DNA of 64,000 bases from Sporisorium sorghi. Lineage: Eukaryota; Basidiomycota; Ustilaginomycetes; Ustilaginales; Ustilaginaceae. The stretch is from assembly GCA_023212695.1 (NCBI GenBank), contig JALCCG010000033.1, positions 1 through 64,000 on the forward strand, written 5' to 3'. This document shows positions 8,705-19,176 of this stretch, one piece after another (position 1 is the stretch's first letter; each line of letters opens with the position of its first letter). A program made the translations under genes and the position numbers. Below the pieces are notes generated by a model that did not search any database, had not been told where the DNA came from, and saw nothing but the letters and a program-made list of their open reading frames with translations.

Positions 8705-10894
8705 TCTCCGCCCTTGGCCTCACGGGCTTGGTCTGCCATCGCTCGAGCTGCGTCTACCGTCGCACCTGGCCGCACGGGCACGGGCTCGGCCAGCACGCCC
8801 GCATTCGATGCAGCCACCTGTCCTGCGCTTGCCCAAGATTCGCAGCCTGGCAAAGACGGAATGCCCATGTTCCTTTCAGCTCCTGAACAGCGAGTCGATC
8901 CTGACACGGTGCCGAACATTGCCAACAAAGATGCTCCTTCGCCCTACGAGAGTAACGATTACGAAGGACATTCCTCACCCCTTGGTGCCCTCTTGGAAGA
9001 ACTCGTCGGTGTGCTGCAACAGGCTGACACTGATGCTGCCGGTAACCAATGGACCGAGCAGCGCCAGGAACAAGGCACTCAGACGGAACAGCTTTCGCAA
9101 GCTTCGCAGATGGTTGGAGTAAGCTACATCGATGGTTCAAACGCCAACACGATCGACGACACTGTTGTGAGCATTGTTCAACCACTTGTGCTGCCTTCCG
9201 GTTCGGGTACACTTGCTGTGTCGTCAGCTAATGAAGAGGCGATGCCCTCAAGCAATGTCAATGCATCCAGCGCGCCGATCACTACGGCGGTGGCCGGTCT
9301 CTCGATCGATGCTGGCAACACCACGGACGACGTTCAGATGGAGGATTGCGAGAGGCTCGAACCCTGCAACAATGCCGAGGACGCGGCCGCTCACAACGGA
9401 CAGGGCGGTCAGAATGATGCTGCTGTACACGTAGATGCCGCAACGATCGAAAAAGCCTCGGGCTCTACGGCTGCCAATCCCCAACCTGGCCCTCCCGACG
9501 CTGCTCACGATACCGAGGTGCAGGACGTGTCTCACAACCATGCTGTTCCGGCAAGTGGCTCTCAAGGCGATGCGCCGGTCGTCCCGTCATCATCCGAGTC
9601 TGAAATCCCTCTGGCTCATCTACGCACCACTCCGGCACCTCAGCAAGACGACAATGCCTCGGTTCAGGGATCGAATGCAGTAGCTCGTCGGCCCCGCTCG
9701 CGCATCGCAGCAGCTAGTCAAGCAGCCGAGTCGGCAGTTGCACGCCGTGCTGGAGGTAGCCGAGTCTCTGCTAGCCCTGCACCATCTGCGCGATCTGCGC
9801 GTTCCGCTCGTTCTACACGCTCAGCTCTCGCGCTCGGAACGGCACGAGTCAATAAGTCGCTCGAGTACCTCATGCAGTTGGTCGCCCAGGATAAGCTCAA
9901 GAACGATCAGCGATGTCTTCAGCTCAACGAGGAACGAACGCGCGATACGGAGGTTTACAATGCAGCCAGGAGCAAATACGAGCAGGACATGTCGACCAAC
10001 GACATTCACATGCAGATGACGCGCGCCCAGCTGGCTCTGAAGCACGACACGATCCGCCTGCTCCGCAGCCAGTACACGGCCGATGCCGAAGAAGCAAGGT
10101 TCCGATCCAAGACGTCGGAAGGGTCGCGAAAGGGCAGCGAGCGACGCGGCCGAAGCAGGAGCCGGGTGACGGACCGCGCTCACAGCGTCGCTGCAGCGTC
10201 CATGCGCATGACGCCTCAACCCTCGATCGTGCCACCCTCGCTCATCAAGAGAGAGAGAGGATCGATCTGACCCAGGACGAAGACGATGATGTCGTTGTCT
10301 TGGGATCGAACAATCCTGCAGGACGATGCAACAGCCGTGCCGCCTCTGTGGCTCGCAGCTTTATCGGTGATCGCAGAGCTCGTGCTGCTTCGGCGCGACC
10401 CGGCCCGATTAAGGTCGGAAACGTAGGCGACCTTATGCAGAATCGTGCGATGACTCCGAAGCGCGGGGGAACACCCTACCCGTACCCGCCGCTGCCACGC
10501 TCCACTCCGAACCTCGGTGGCGACAACAACGACGAACTGCAAGAGATCAGGAGTCACGCGGTGAAAGATTGGGTGGCGACCGTGGACAAAGCTCGCGCTG
10601 CCAGTCAAGCATGCCCATCGTGATCGACGACGACGACGGCGAGACGCCCTCCCAGGAGCGCCGCCGCCGCCGCTCTCCACCAGCCAGCGACAGCCGCTCG
10701 CCCCACAGCCTTTCCCGTCGTCATCGCGCGTGCAACAAGAAGCCAGCGTGCCCGCGATCGGCTCCCAGCTCAGACCGGCGCGGATCGTCGACGACGATAG
10801 CAGCGATGATGAGGAACAAAAGCCGCTGTTCCTGGGCCGCGGGCGATCCGCCTCAGTTGCTACGTCGCGCTTCTCCGAGTTGGTGGGACCGTAG
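8705..10894 (+). pseudogene. continuation of the 7649 gene with frame breaks; coiled coil and SUMO-interacting motifs
   Basis: The same frame as the preceding exon stays open from the TGA at 8702 to a TGA at 10268. It encodes an acidic, Ala/Ser-rich stretch, then a coiled-coil-like segment (about 9840-10110, with MQLVAQDKLKNDQRCLQLNEE at its start) and an Arg/Ser-rich part. At an (AG)6 run, 10248-10259, the coding character passes to frame 1, which begins with ERIDLTQDEDDDVVVLG and runs to 10623. Near 10605-10660 it moves again, ending in frame 2 with an acidic IVDDDSSDDEEQ and a stop at 10892. IDLT followed by acidic residues, VVVLG and PIVIDDDD all fit SUMO-interacting motifs. There is no good ATG at the head of this segment. 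It may be a decaying gene, a repeat-slippage allele, or one with sequencing errors or missed introns. Confidence 0.5.
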
Positions 10895-11460
10895 ATGCGT
10901 TAGCCCTTCGAGCAGCGAGACAAGGGAGTGATCTACAGAGAGATGGTGGCGAGCACCACACCTGACGTACTGTAGAACGGCAGGGCGCTTCCAAGGCAAA
11001 GGTCAGGCGCGCAGTACACAGGGCTGACAACCTAAGAACCATGTCTTTGCTGGGGAAACGTGCACCCCGCCAAAGAGCAGATCGAACACGGGCGACTGAT
11101 GGCGGCATACACTATCAAAGTCGTCCAACACAAGGGAGGGAGGGAGGAAACACACTGAACGCACACTCAACGCTTTCGTGCATCGAATTAGCCCGCCACG
11201 ATACCATCTGCTCGAACAAACCGCGCCGCTTACCTGCACCGCATCACAAATCGCACCGCAAGCCGCACCGCAAGCCGCGACCACCATACACGGCCGGGCG
11301 CGTCGCCAACCATCTCATCCGCTCTCACATCTCACACTCTCACACTCGTAGACCGCGTGCTCACCCGCGCAATGTCACATTCTGTTTTTGGCTCCATTCA
11401 TCACCCTTGACTGTGCACAGATCGTCCAAGTTGAGTTGCTCGAAGAGTCAAGATCGGCCC
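10895..11460. other. intergenic between the broken gene and DENND6 3' end
   Basis: No supported gene. It holds short direct repeats, including a duplicated CGCACCGCAAGC block near 11251-11275 and CTCACACTCTCACACT runs near 11321-11345. It probably contains the 3' ends of both convergent transcripts. Confidence 0.4.
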
Positions 11461-11645
11461 CATTGAGTGGCATTGAGCGGTGCGTCGAATCGCATTGAGC
11501 TGCATTGAGCTGCACTGAGAATCGCACTGGGCAGTGCATTGAGCTGGATTGGGCTGTGTATTGAGATGGCCATTGAGTGGCAACGAGCTGTGCGTTGAGA
11601 GTGGCATCGAGCTGTGCATCGCTGCTTTGAGCTGTCCGTCGAGCC
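11461..11645. repeat. degenerate 10-11 bp tandem repeat (GCATTGAGCTG-like)
   Basis: About 15 imperfect copies of a unit close to GCATTGAGCTG or GCATTGAGTG follow each other over roughly 185 bp; the minus-strand unit is CAGCTCAATGC. The array starts about 70 bp beyond the DENND6 stop codon, so it is expected in that gene's 3' untranslated region. Unit length and sequence drift along the array. Confidence 0.75.
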
Positions 11646-11712
11646 GCCCTCGACCCCCAGCCAGCCTGTGCAACCTACTCTTACCTTCCCCTCACCTTTA
11701 CGCTCCGCAACG

Positions 11713-14700
11713 CTACGCAGGCCGCCGCAAGCTACAGCGCAAATCATCCGGCAGCGTCTGGCACAGCTTTTCGAGCTGGAGCATCAGCTTGTGCTTCTGG
11801 TCGCGCAACCGCTTTTCCGTCGTGCTGCCCGTCGATGCGCTGCCACCAAAGGTAGGCGTGTTCCTCCCGCTCCCACTCCCCGCCGCTTTCGCACTCGGCT
11901 TATCCGTGCGCCACCTACTCCCCGGACCCGGCTCGGTCGGCGCGGTCAACTGCACATCCACCAGCCGGATCTCCTCGACCAACCTTGAGTACAAATCAAT
12001 CGTCTCAATCTCCCCCCTCGCCCGCCCAAACGCAGCCACGTCGCCCTGCAGCAGACTCGAAATGTACCGGCGCCGCTGCTCCTCCTCCGCCGCCGCCACC
12101 CTCGAGTGCAGCCACAGCGAGAAGTTCGGACACTGCAAAAAGTCCAAATACAGCGACTGCCGCACACTCGCACCCATGGGCAGCGAGCGCGAGCGAATAG
12201 CCAGCGGCGTACCGTGCGCCTTGAGCGATGCGAGGAAGTCGGTCGTATTGAAAGGCCGGATCTTGGGCACCTCCGATGGCGAGCCCAGGTCGAACGACGC
12301 AGGCACCAGCGAGGCGACGTACCGGTTCAAAGGCGAGAGAAACCGCTCGGTCAGATCGGCAAAGTAGCGCCGCATCGTCACGTTGGCGCTCGAGATCGCC
12401 GCTTGCACTGCGGGATCGTCGGGGTTCCCGCCGGCTTTGGCAGCGGTCGTAGCGAGGTCTTGGAGCCGTTTGAGCAATTGGCGGTCTTTGCTGATGCGCC
12501 GTTTGCGTTTGGTGGTGAATCCCGGGTTGTGGTCTGGGCCGCCGCCGCCAGCTCCGTGTCCGCCGCCGATTCCACCGCCTGGCATGGACCCGTTGCCAAC
12601 ACCGCCGCCACCAACTTTCTTGCCACCACTGGCACCGCCCGCACCGTGCTTGATCGTGATCAGCTTCACCGCCGCCTTGCCCACTCGCAGCACGTGCGGC
12701 CAGTGCCCACACGCAGTCGCAAAGAATGGATTGGTCGATGCAATCAGCGTGCCCGCCTGCGGCTTGTTCTTGGTCACCAGCGTTCGGAAGTCGTAATCGT
12801 GAATGTGGAAGTACGGCCGAAAATCGCCCGCATAGGGTATAGGGCGGATGAGATCCAGCATGTGCCATACGGCCTCGCTCGCGATCTTGGGCTCGGGCGC
12901 GATCACCAGGATAGGCTCGGCGAGCAGCACGCACTCCCACAGTAGCCATAGATCGGCGAGTGCCTCTTTGAAGGTCTCGAACAGCGACGTGGCCGGGATC
13001 GAGGCGAGCAGCGGTCCTTCCGGTCCAATGAGCGGTTCGGGCAGCTCGCGGTTGTTTCCGCCTACACCACCATTGGCGCTGGCCTGTCGCGACCGCGATC
13101 GAATCGTCATGGTCGCTGTACTTCTAAACCCGCCACCACCCGCTGAACCGATGCTCGAATTCGAAAGACTGCCCTGCATCGGCACCGATTCGGCGTTGGG
13201 CGAGTTCTGCGGCTGCTGTCCGAACGGTATCGCCGCTGTGATGATGCTGCCCAGCAACGGCAGCGTCAAGATCGTCCCCGGCTGCGGCGCCGGCCAGGCC
13301 ATGATGTCGTTGGCAAACGCTTCGAACATCGACATGCCGTGCTCGAAGTACAGCGGACCGAGGCGGGCAACGACTTCGCTGAACAGCCCAACCAGCGGCA
13401 AGTGCGACAGGATGACGACCGACTTCTGAAAGTAGCCACGTCGGTTGGTGGGGTCGCGTTTCTGACGGAAGAACACGTAGCCGTAGATGTAGCTGCTGCT
13501 GGTGCTGTTGCCTGGCGCGCGCTTGGAGTGGTTGAGTTCGCTGGAGGGGGCGGACGAGCTGGTGGTCGTGGGTATATGACTTGGTGAGGCGTTGGAGCCA
13601 CCTGCACTCGTCGAAGCATTGGAGCTGGGGCCATTGGATGCAGCAGCAGAATCGGCGTCGTCGTCAACGGAAGCGGAACTGGTGGAATGCGCGCTGCTGT
13701 GCCTGTCGTGCGAAAAGTGCCTTGCCATGGAAGACGAGCCCGAGGACGAGAAAAGCTTCTGAGTGAGCCTTTCGTGGAATGAGGTGGTCGCAGGGAGTGT
13801 AGACGCGGCTCCTGCATTGCGCAGATTCGCATCAGACGCCTGTCTGGAGAGCGACTGCGAGCTTGCCGCTGACGAGGCCGACGAGTCTCTGAACCCTGAC
13901 GTAGACGGCGAAGTCGGGCTGGTCGGCAGGGACGAGTCGTGCGCTGCACCTGCTGCCTTCTTCTTTTGCGCAATCGCCATGGCATCCTGCAGAGCCGCCT
14001 TGTTCATGGACGGCCTCGGCGTCTCTTCGTCGGCAAGAGACGGCGGTTGTGGCAGCGCATCGTTGAGGCTCTTGATGGTGGGCGGTTCGGATGTCGACGA
14101 ATCCAATGGCACTTCGCGTACTCGCCAAGAAAAGACGAGCGAGCCATCGTCAAAGATCGAAGTATCCGGGAAAGACGAGAAGGCGATATTGTCTCGCTCT
14201 TCGCGACTGATGCCGAGAGGAGGATAGAGAAACTCGAGATCGGGGCCCAATTCGAGGTCAAAGTTGACACAGCCTACAGACAACACCCAGCGCTGCATGG
14301 CTTCGCGATCGAGACTGAGCGTGCTGATTGGTTTGGTTGCCGAAGCTGTCTTTGCGGTTGGTAGTGCTTTTGTCGACGACGATGCGCTCAAGAGTGCTGC
14401 TTTGCTGCCGGTGGACGTGGGCCGGGATGCAGGCCGCGAGCGGTTCTTGCCAGCGTATGGATGGGTGGACGAAGTGGTGGCAGCTGCTGCGCCGAGAGGC
14501 TCGAGAGGGAGGGGGCCTGTTTTTGGAGATGGAGCACACAGCGAGGTTCTTCTGCTTGGAACGGGAATTTTGCCGGTGGTGCTCGACTCGGACGTCCTGG
14601 GCGAATCGAGGTCGAGGAAACTGGTCATGGAAGGAGAGGAAGGCCCAACACCAGAGGGAGAGTAGGCGTCGACACCCAGATCACCGTGCGCTTGGCCCGC

Positions 14701-15657
14701 CCACAGTCGTTTGGAAGCGTCGCGAAACGAGGTGTTGCGAGGGGGCGCCAGCGGACCTCCTTCTCCCACTGGCAGACGGTCTTGCAACGCTGGCACGCTA
14801 CGGCGAGACGAGCGTCTTGATAGTGCAGTGCTGTTTCTTGAATGAAGATCTGAGTCGGTTGCTGCGACAGAGGCGGAATCCCAGTCGGAGGTGTGGGCGT
14901 CAAGCTCCTGCTCTACACTCATAGCCTGCTTGTCGGTTGCAACGCTGGAGAGGGAGCGCAAGGTAGGGATGCGCGCGTGGGTGATTGTGGATGCAGAAGC
15001 GATGCTGCGTTGAGAATCGGAGGAGGACAGGAGCGGAGTCGTCTGTGTCGGTGCTGAGTGTTGAGCTGCAGCTGTTGTCTCTGACTGGACCGAAGTGGGT
15101 GGAACGGATGCAGCAAGAAGTGGCGGGACTCGGTCAGAGGCGGGGCTCTCGGCAGCCGAGGTGTAGGCGGAGCTGGAGGAAGAGATGCTCGCGGATGGAT
15201 GGTGAGAGATGCCGCGAGTGGAGCCGGAAGAAACCGAGGTTGGGGAGGTGGTTGAAGAAGCAGATGCAGTCTCGGCCGTAGTGGTGGTGGATTGCTGCGT
15301 GAGTTTGTCTTGGAGCGACAAAGCGCCAAGGCGAGATGAGATTGCAGATGAAGTTGCATTCGACGGTGGAGACGACGTCGACGTTGACACAGATGCACCG
15401 CTTTTCAAGCGAGATTCCACGCCCTCGGACGTTGCAATGCCGGAAGATGTGCCGTTGGTGAGCGGTCCCACCGACCGAGGTTGGAAAGGCGGCAAAGTGG
15501 TTGTTGCACTCGGATGCGTGGGTATGCTGGTGAGGTCGGCGTCGAGGGCCTGTGCACGCGTTTCATCAGCAACCTCGAAAGAGGTGGACGGCGATCGGGA
15601 CTCCATGGCGAATAAGCCGAGGTCGCCGTCGCCAGTAGTGGTATGAGAAGCGGCCAT
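11713..15657 (-). CDS. DENND6-type DENN-domain protein (Rab exchange factor)
   Basis: Intronless, 1314 residues, from the ATG at 15657. DENND6 (FAM116) proteins are about 600 residues and act as guanine-nucleotide exchange factors for Rab GTPases in membrane recycling. The upstream DENN part begins at about 450 with MQRWVLSVGCVNFDLELGP and FLYPP, followed by SFPDTSIFDDGSLVFSWRVRE. The core resumes at about 718 with YGYVFFRQKRDPTNRRGYFQKS and continues through WPAPQPG, LPEPLIGPEGP and LWECVLLAEPILVIAPEP to about 985. The doubled size comes from a 450-residue Ser/Thr-rich N-terminus, a disordered insertion at about 535-715 and a Gly-rich loop at about 1005-1045. No catalytic residue can be judged by eye. 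The family call is firm. Confidence 0.88.
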   Translation of the reverse strand: MAASHTTTGDGDLGLFAMESRSPSTSFEVADETRAQALDADLTSIPTHPSATTTLPPFQPRSVGPLTNGTSSGIATSEGVESRLKSGASVSTSTSSPPSNATSSAISSRLGALSLQDKLTQQSTTTTAETASASSTTSPTSVSSGSTRGISHHPSASISSSSSAYTSAAESPASDRVPPLLAASVPPTSVQSETTAAAQHSAPTQTTPLLSSSDSQRSIASASTITHARIPTLRSLSSVATDKQAMSVEQELDAHTSDWDSASVAATDSDLHSRNSTALSRRSSRRSVPALQDRLPVGEGGPLAPPRNTSFRDASKRLWAGQAHGDLGVDAYSPSGVGPSSPSMTSFLDLDSPRTSESSTTGKIPVPSRRTSLCAPSPKTGPLPLEPLGAAAATTSSTHPYAGKNRSRPASRPTSTGSKAALLSASSSTKALPTAKTASATKPISTLSLDREAMQRWVLSVGCVNFDLELGPDLEFLYPPLGISREERDNIAFSSFPDTSIFDDGSLVFSWRVREVPLDSSTSEPPTIKSLNDALPQPPSLADEETPRPSMNKAALQDAMAIAQKKKAAGAAHDSSLPTSPTSPSTSGFRDSSASSAASSQSLSRQASDANLRNAGAASTLPATTSFHERLTQKLFSSSGSSSMARHFSHDRHSSAHSTSSASVDDDADSAAASNGPSSNASTSAGGSNASPSHIPTTTSSSAPSSELNHSKRAPGNSTSSSYIYGYVFFRQKRDPTNRRGYFQKSVVILSHLPLVGLFSEVVARLGPLYFEHGMSMFEAFANDIMAWPAPQPGTILTLPLLGSIITAAIPFGQQPQNSPNAESVPMQGSLSNSSIGSAGGGGFRSTATMTIRSRSRQASANGGVGGNNRELPEPLIGPEGPLLASIPATSLFETFKEALADLWLLWECVLLAEPILVIAPEPKIASEAVWHMLDLIRPIPYAGDFRPYFHIHDYDFRTLVTKNKPQAGTLIASTNPFFATACGHWPHVLRVGKAAVKLITIKHGAGGASGGKKVGGGGVGNGSMPGGGIGGGHGAGGGGPDHNPGFTTKRKRRISKDRQLLKRLQDLATTAAKAGGNPDDPAVQAAISSANVTMRRYFADLTERFLSPLNRYVASLVPASFDLGSPSEVPKIRPFNTTDFLASLKAHGTPLAIRSRSLPMGASVRQSLYLDFLQCPNFSLWLHSRVAAAEEEQRRRYISSLLQGDVAAFGRARGEIETIDLYSRLVEEIRLVDVQLTAPTEPGPGSRWRTDKPSAKAAGSGSGRNTPTFGGSASTGSTTEKRLRDQKHKLMLQLEKLCQTLPDDLRCSLRRPA

Positions 15658-17123
15658 GGCGCGGATGGATGTTGGCGCAATGGCGCTTGAGCGAGGGACC
15701 GAGCTCGACGGCTGATACCGTCAACAGCTGCTGCGCTGCTGCTGCTGCTGAATCGGGTATACAGAGGAAGCGCGTGCTGTCTAAAAGAGAGAATGTTGCA
15801 GAACGAGCACCGTGCGTTGGAGGGTCAAAGCATGAACCACGCTGAAGGTCGAGTCGTGCGTCGTAAGAAGGAAGGCCAAGCAAGACAGTGAGAGCGAGTT
15901 TGCGCTCAACCGAGAAACTTGCCGCTGTGAGATGAAGAGAGGAGACGAGATGAGATGGTGGGAGAAAGAGGCAAAGCTCTGTTGGTACCGACGGATTGAG
16001 CAAGAGAGGCTCGCGTGGGCGTGTCGATTCACTGATTTCCAGCTGAGACTGAGCAGCGTGTGGAGGCTTTGCAGCGTCGAGAAAAAAAAATAAAATAAAA
16101 TAAAAATAAAATAAAACACACGCCGTCCGCTCTTCAACTTGAGTTTAGACTGTGACAGGCAGCAAGGGCGCAGCAGCTTGTCGGTGTGACTTTTGATGCA
16201 GTTGGCGCGGCGCAATTTGTGAGAAAAACAAAAGCAAAAAGCGAAACAAGGCTCCAGTTTTTTGTCTTTGAATGCAGTCCGTCCATCACACGCCCAAAGC
16301 GGAGAATTCTCACAGCATTTGCAGCCGTGGACGGAGAAACAAAAAATCCGCCTTTTTGATTCCGCATTCAAAGGGCTCTTTGTCCCTTATGCTCTTGGCA
16401 GCCTCAACGCTTCAAGAGTGTAGGCTGATCCGACTCACATGTTGCTGCTCAACACTGAACCACACTTGACAGGACAGCTCGCTTCGCTAGCTTCACCCAA
16501 AGCGAGCAGCGACAGCTCGGCTGCTGCTAGCCTAGCCCAGCTCACGCTTGGACATTGTTCGGTCGCATCTCAGATTTCGGCTTCTTTCTTCTCTTGCAGC
16601 TTCGGCCATGCACGACACCCAACGTCTGCTTGCTTATGCCCAGATGTCAACTTCCGACGGACGGTCGCCGACGGCTTTTGACGGGCGATTGTTACGTCGA
16701 GAACTTGGCGCGCTCTCTTTGGCCTTTCGACAGCAACACCAGCGCGCTCGCAACTAAACTCAATGCTCTTCTCACACAGTCGGCCTGCTCACACCGTCTT
16801 CAATCGAGTCCCACAAACAGTTGATCAAGGTAGCAACAAGAGTCTGGGTCGTTTTGTGATTGCCAGATCTCCATTTTTGTGTGTGTAGGAGGGAGGATGA
16901 GTACTAAATGATGTACAAAGTGTGAATCGCATGTCCAGTTCGGACGATGCATGCATGTCTGTGTGTTGGTGGGAAGCGACATCCGTAACAGATGCACTGT
17001 GATTTGGAGCGCGCACAGCTGAACCACCAAGCTATACACGACTCGAGCTGAGAAGAGATGCGAGACCAGAACCAAGAAAACACGAGAGACCCACTGCACG
17101 AGCTGCAGAGAGGCAAATCGCAT
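15658..17123. other. intergenic: DENND6 promoter and RPS16 downstream region
   Basis: No supported gene in 1.47 kb. The part next to 15657 includes CTG repeats (15735-15755) and should be the DENND6 leader. An A/T-rich block with AAAAT-type units lies at 16081-16117. Confidence 0.45.
16081..16117. repeat. AAAAT-type A/T-rich simple repeat
   Basis: A9 followed by TAAAA units, the only strongly A/T-rich block in this part of the window. It is noncoding and lies upstream of the DENND6 start. Confidence 0.8.
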
Positions 17124-18124
17124 TTAACGGTACGATTTCTGGCGACGAGCACGCGCACCGTGACCACCGAACTTCTTGGGCTCCGATCGTCGCGTGTCGG
17201 CGATCAGCAGAGTGCGGTCGTAAGCAACAAAGAGCTGGCGCAGCTCAAGGGCCGAGGCGGCATCGTAGTACTTGGCGTAGTAGGCGACGAGCGACTTGGC
17301 GATGGCCTGGCGGATGGCGTAGATCTGCGAAGTGGCACCACCACCCGAAACACGGAGGCGGATGTCGACGGTGCTGTGGGAAGTGCAAGGACGAAGTCAT
17401 CATAGTCAGTCAATCTGCGATGGCTTTTGCCAGGATCGATGCTAGCCGGCAAGGAGGTTGTGATGCAGCACCACGAGTCGGTCGAAGTCCATCCGTCTGT
17501 CCTCCAACGAGTCGTTGTCCTGGCCGCGTCAATTCGTGTGTCTGCACAATGCTGCCGCTGTGTCCGCTGTGCGTCTGCCGTGCCAACAGCCAACTGCGCG
17601 TGTCGGAGGTACCGAATCGGTGTGCTGCCGAGAATGCCCTCTTTTGGCCGTGCCGTGCCATCCAAAACAACGGGCACATGATTGCCAACGCCTGTTCCAG
17701 ATGGATCCGCCTAGGCCCATCTAGTCCTTGCCGAGACTTATGTCTGCCTTCCGATGGTACCGCCTGCCTGTGTTCCTTCCGCTTTGGTCGATGGTTAAAG
17801 GTGTCTTCGTTGCTGCCCTGACTGCGCCGTGACTCGATATCCAATGCCAGTTCAACTGCTCATACTGCTGTCTGAACCTTCGTCGATGCTGAATCCGGTG
17901 CTGCATCCATTCCTCGCTACTTCTGCGCTACTGCCAAATACTTACGAAAACTTGTCCTCACCGACAACGAGGACAGGCTCGAAGACCTTCCATCGGAGGA
18001 TCTCGGGCTGGACGAGCGAGATGGGCTGGCCGTTGAGGCGGATCAGACCCTTGCCCTCCTTGCAGTGGGCGACGGCGGTGGCCGTCTTCTTCTTGCCGAA
18101 GCACGAAACGGAAGGTGCAGACAT
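17124..18124 (-). CDS. RPS16: 40S ribosomal protein uS9 (RPS16)
   Basis: Two exons, complement of 17946-18124 and 17124-17373, give 142 residues; the yeast protein has 143. Exon 1 encodes [20 protein letters not shown] and the [10 protein letters not shown] segment. Exon 2 encodes [31 protein letters not shown] and the invariant C-terminus [11 protein letters not shown]. The last Arg normally contacts the P-site tRNA anticodon. The 572 bp intron starts GTAAGT, ends CCCACAG, and the frame is kept (TC|C). The intron is long for this window. The upstream leader is pyrimidine-rich and contains an AAG|GTAGGT site at about 18566 that could be the donor of a 5' UTR intron. Confidence 0.95.
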
Positions 18125-19176
18125 GATGACTGTTGTCAGATGCAAGATGCGACGGTTGGCGAAGAAGTGATGGAGGTGATGCGGTGGTGGATGGTTGTGG
18201 TGGTGGAAGAACGAGATGCAGGTGTGTGAAAGGAGGTTCAAGTTGCAGATTGTTGAACGAGTGTAGGAAACGTCGCAGGTGTCGCAAGTACGAGTCGTTG
18301 CGCAAATTTGGTGTGAAGATGGTGGGAGTTGAAGTGAAAGGAGTGCGGCGATGCGGTAAGAGTGTATGAGCGTGTCGGATGCAGTGGTCGATACGATGCG
18401 ATCGATGTAAAGGTCGAGATTGAATGGTTGTGTGTGCGAGTGCAGATGGGATCAAGAGATAATACGAGACAGAGGTCAGCGTCGGTGCGTTCTGACTGTC
18501 GATGCCCAGCTTGTGCTGTAGCTGTATGAATGCTGCTACCAAATGTAGCGACCGTGGGTACCTACCTTCTTGATGATGCGGAGAGGTGGAAGAAGAAAGT
18601 GGTGTTCGATACCGACCTCAAACGATGAGCACGCCCCTCAGCCTCCCAACTCGCGACTCGGCCATCACCTCTAACTCTCTCACTCACTCACTCTCATCCG
18701 CTGGCTGGCCCTTCTTCGACCGTCCCTCTGCTACTCTCTCGCCTCGAAACCCTTGGCCGCCTTCTGCTGGCTGCACTCAGGTGTCGCAGCTCATTCGACC
18801 GTCTCAAAGTTTGACCGAGGCGCAAATCCAGTCTCGACTGAATTCTAAGCGGCCTCGGCCGAGGTCACGAGACCAATCAAATTCATGAAACTCGCGTGTG
18901 GATGATGCGGCCCTAACACGACGATAAAAAGTTCCTCATCGCCGATTTTGAAATTGGCTGCAGGCAAGAATCTAGATTGACCTTCTCTGATCACGCGGCA
19001 TCGACCAAACTCGGAATTGGCATTTTTTTTTTTTCGTAAAAAGGTCTTTTGACAAGAAACGAAGTCGACAAGTTGCGAGTCGCACGCAACACGGTCTCCT
19101 GTCATTGATATCCTCCTCACCATCATCGTCATCTATCTATTCACCGCCAACCCAGCATCGACGCTCCACAACCGCC
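18125..19176. promoter_or_regulatory. divergent promoter between RPS16 and mitochondrial uL4
   Basis: About 1.05 kb between two divergently read ribosomal protein genes. The RPS16 side is a long CT/CA-rich leader. A T12 tract lies at about 19023-19034 on the uL4m side. No TATA box is evident, as usual for ribosomal genes. No gene is supported here. Confidence 0.5.
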
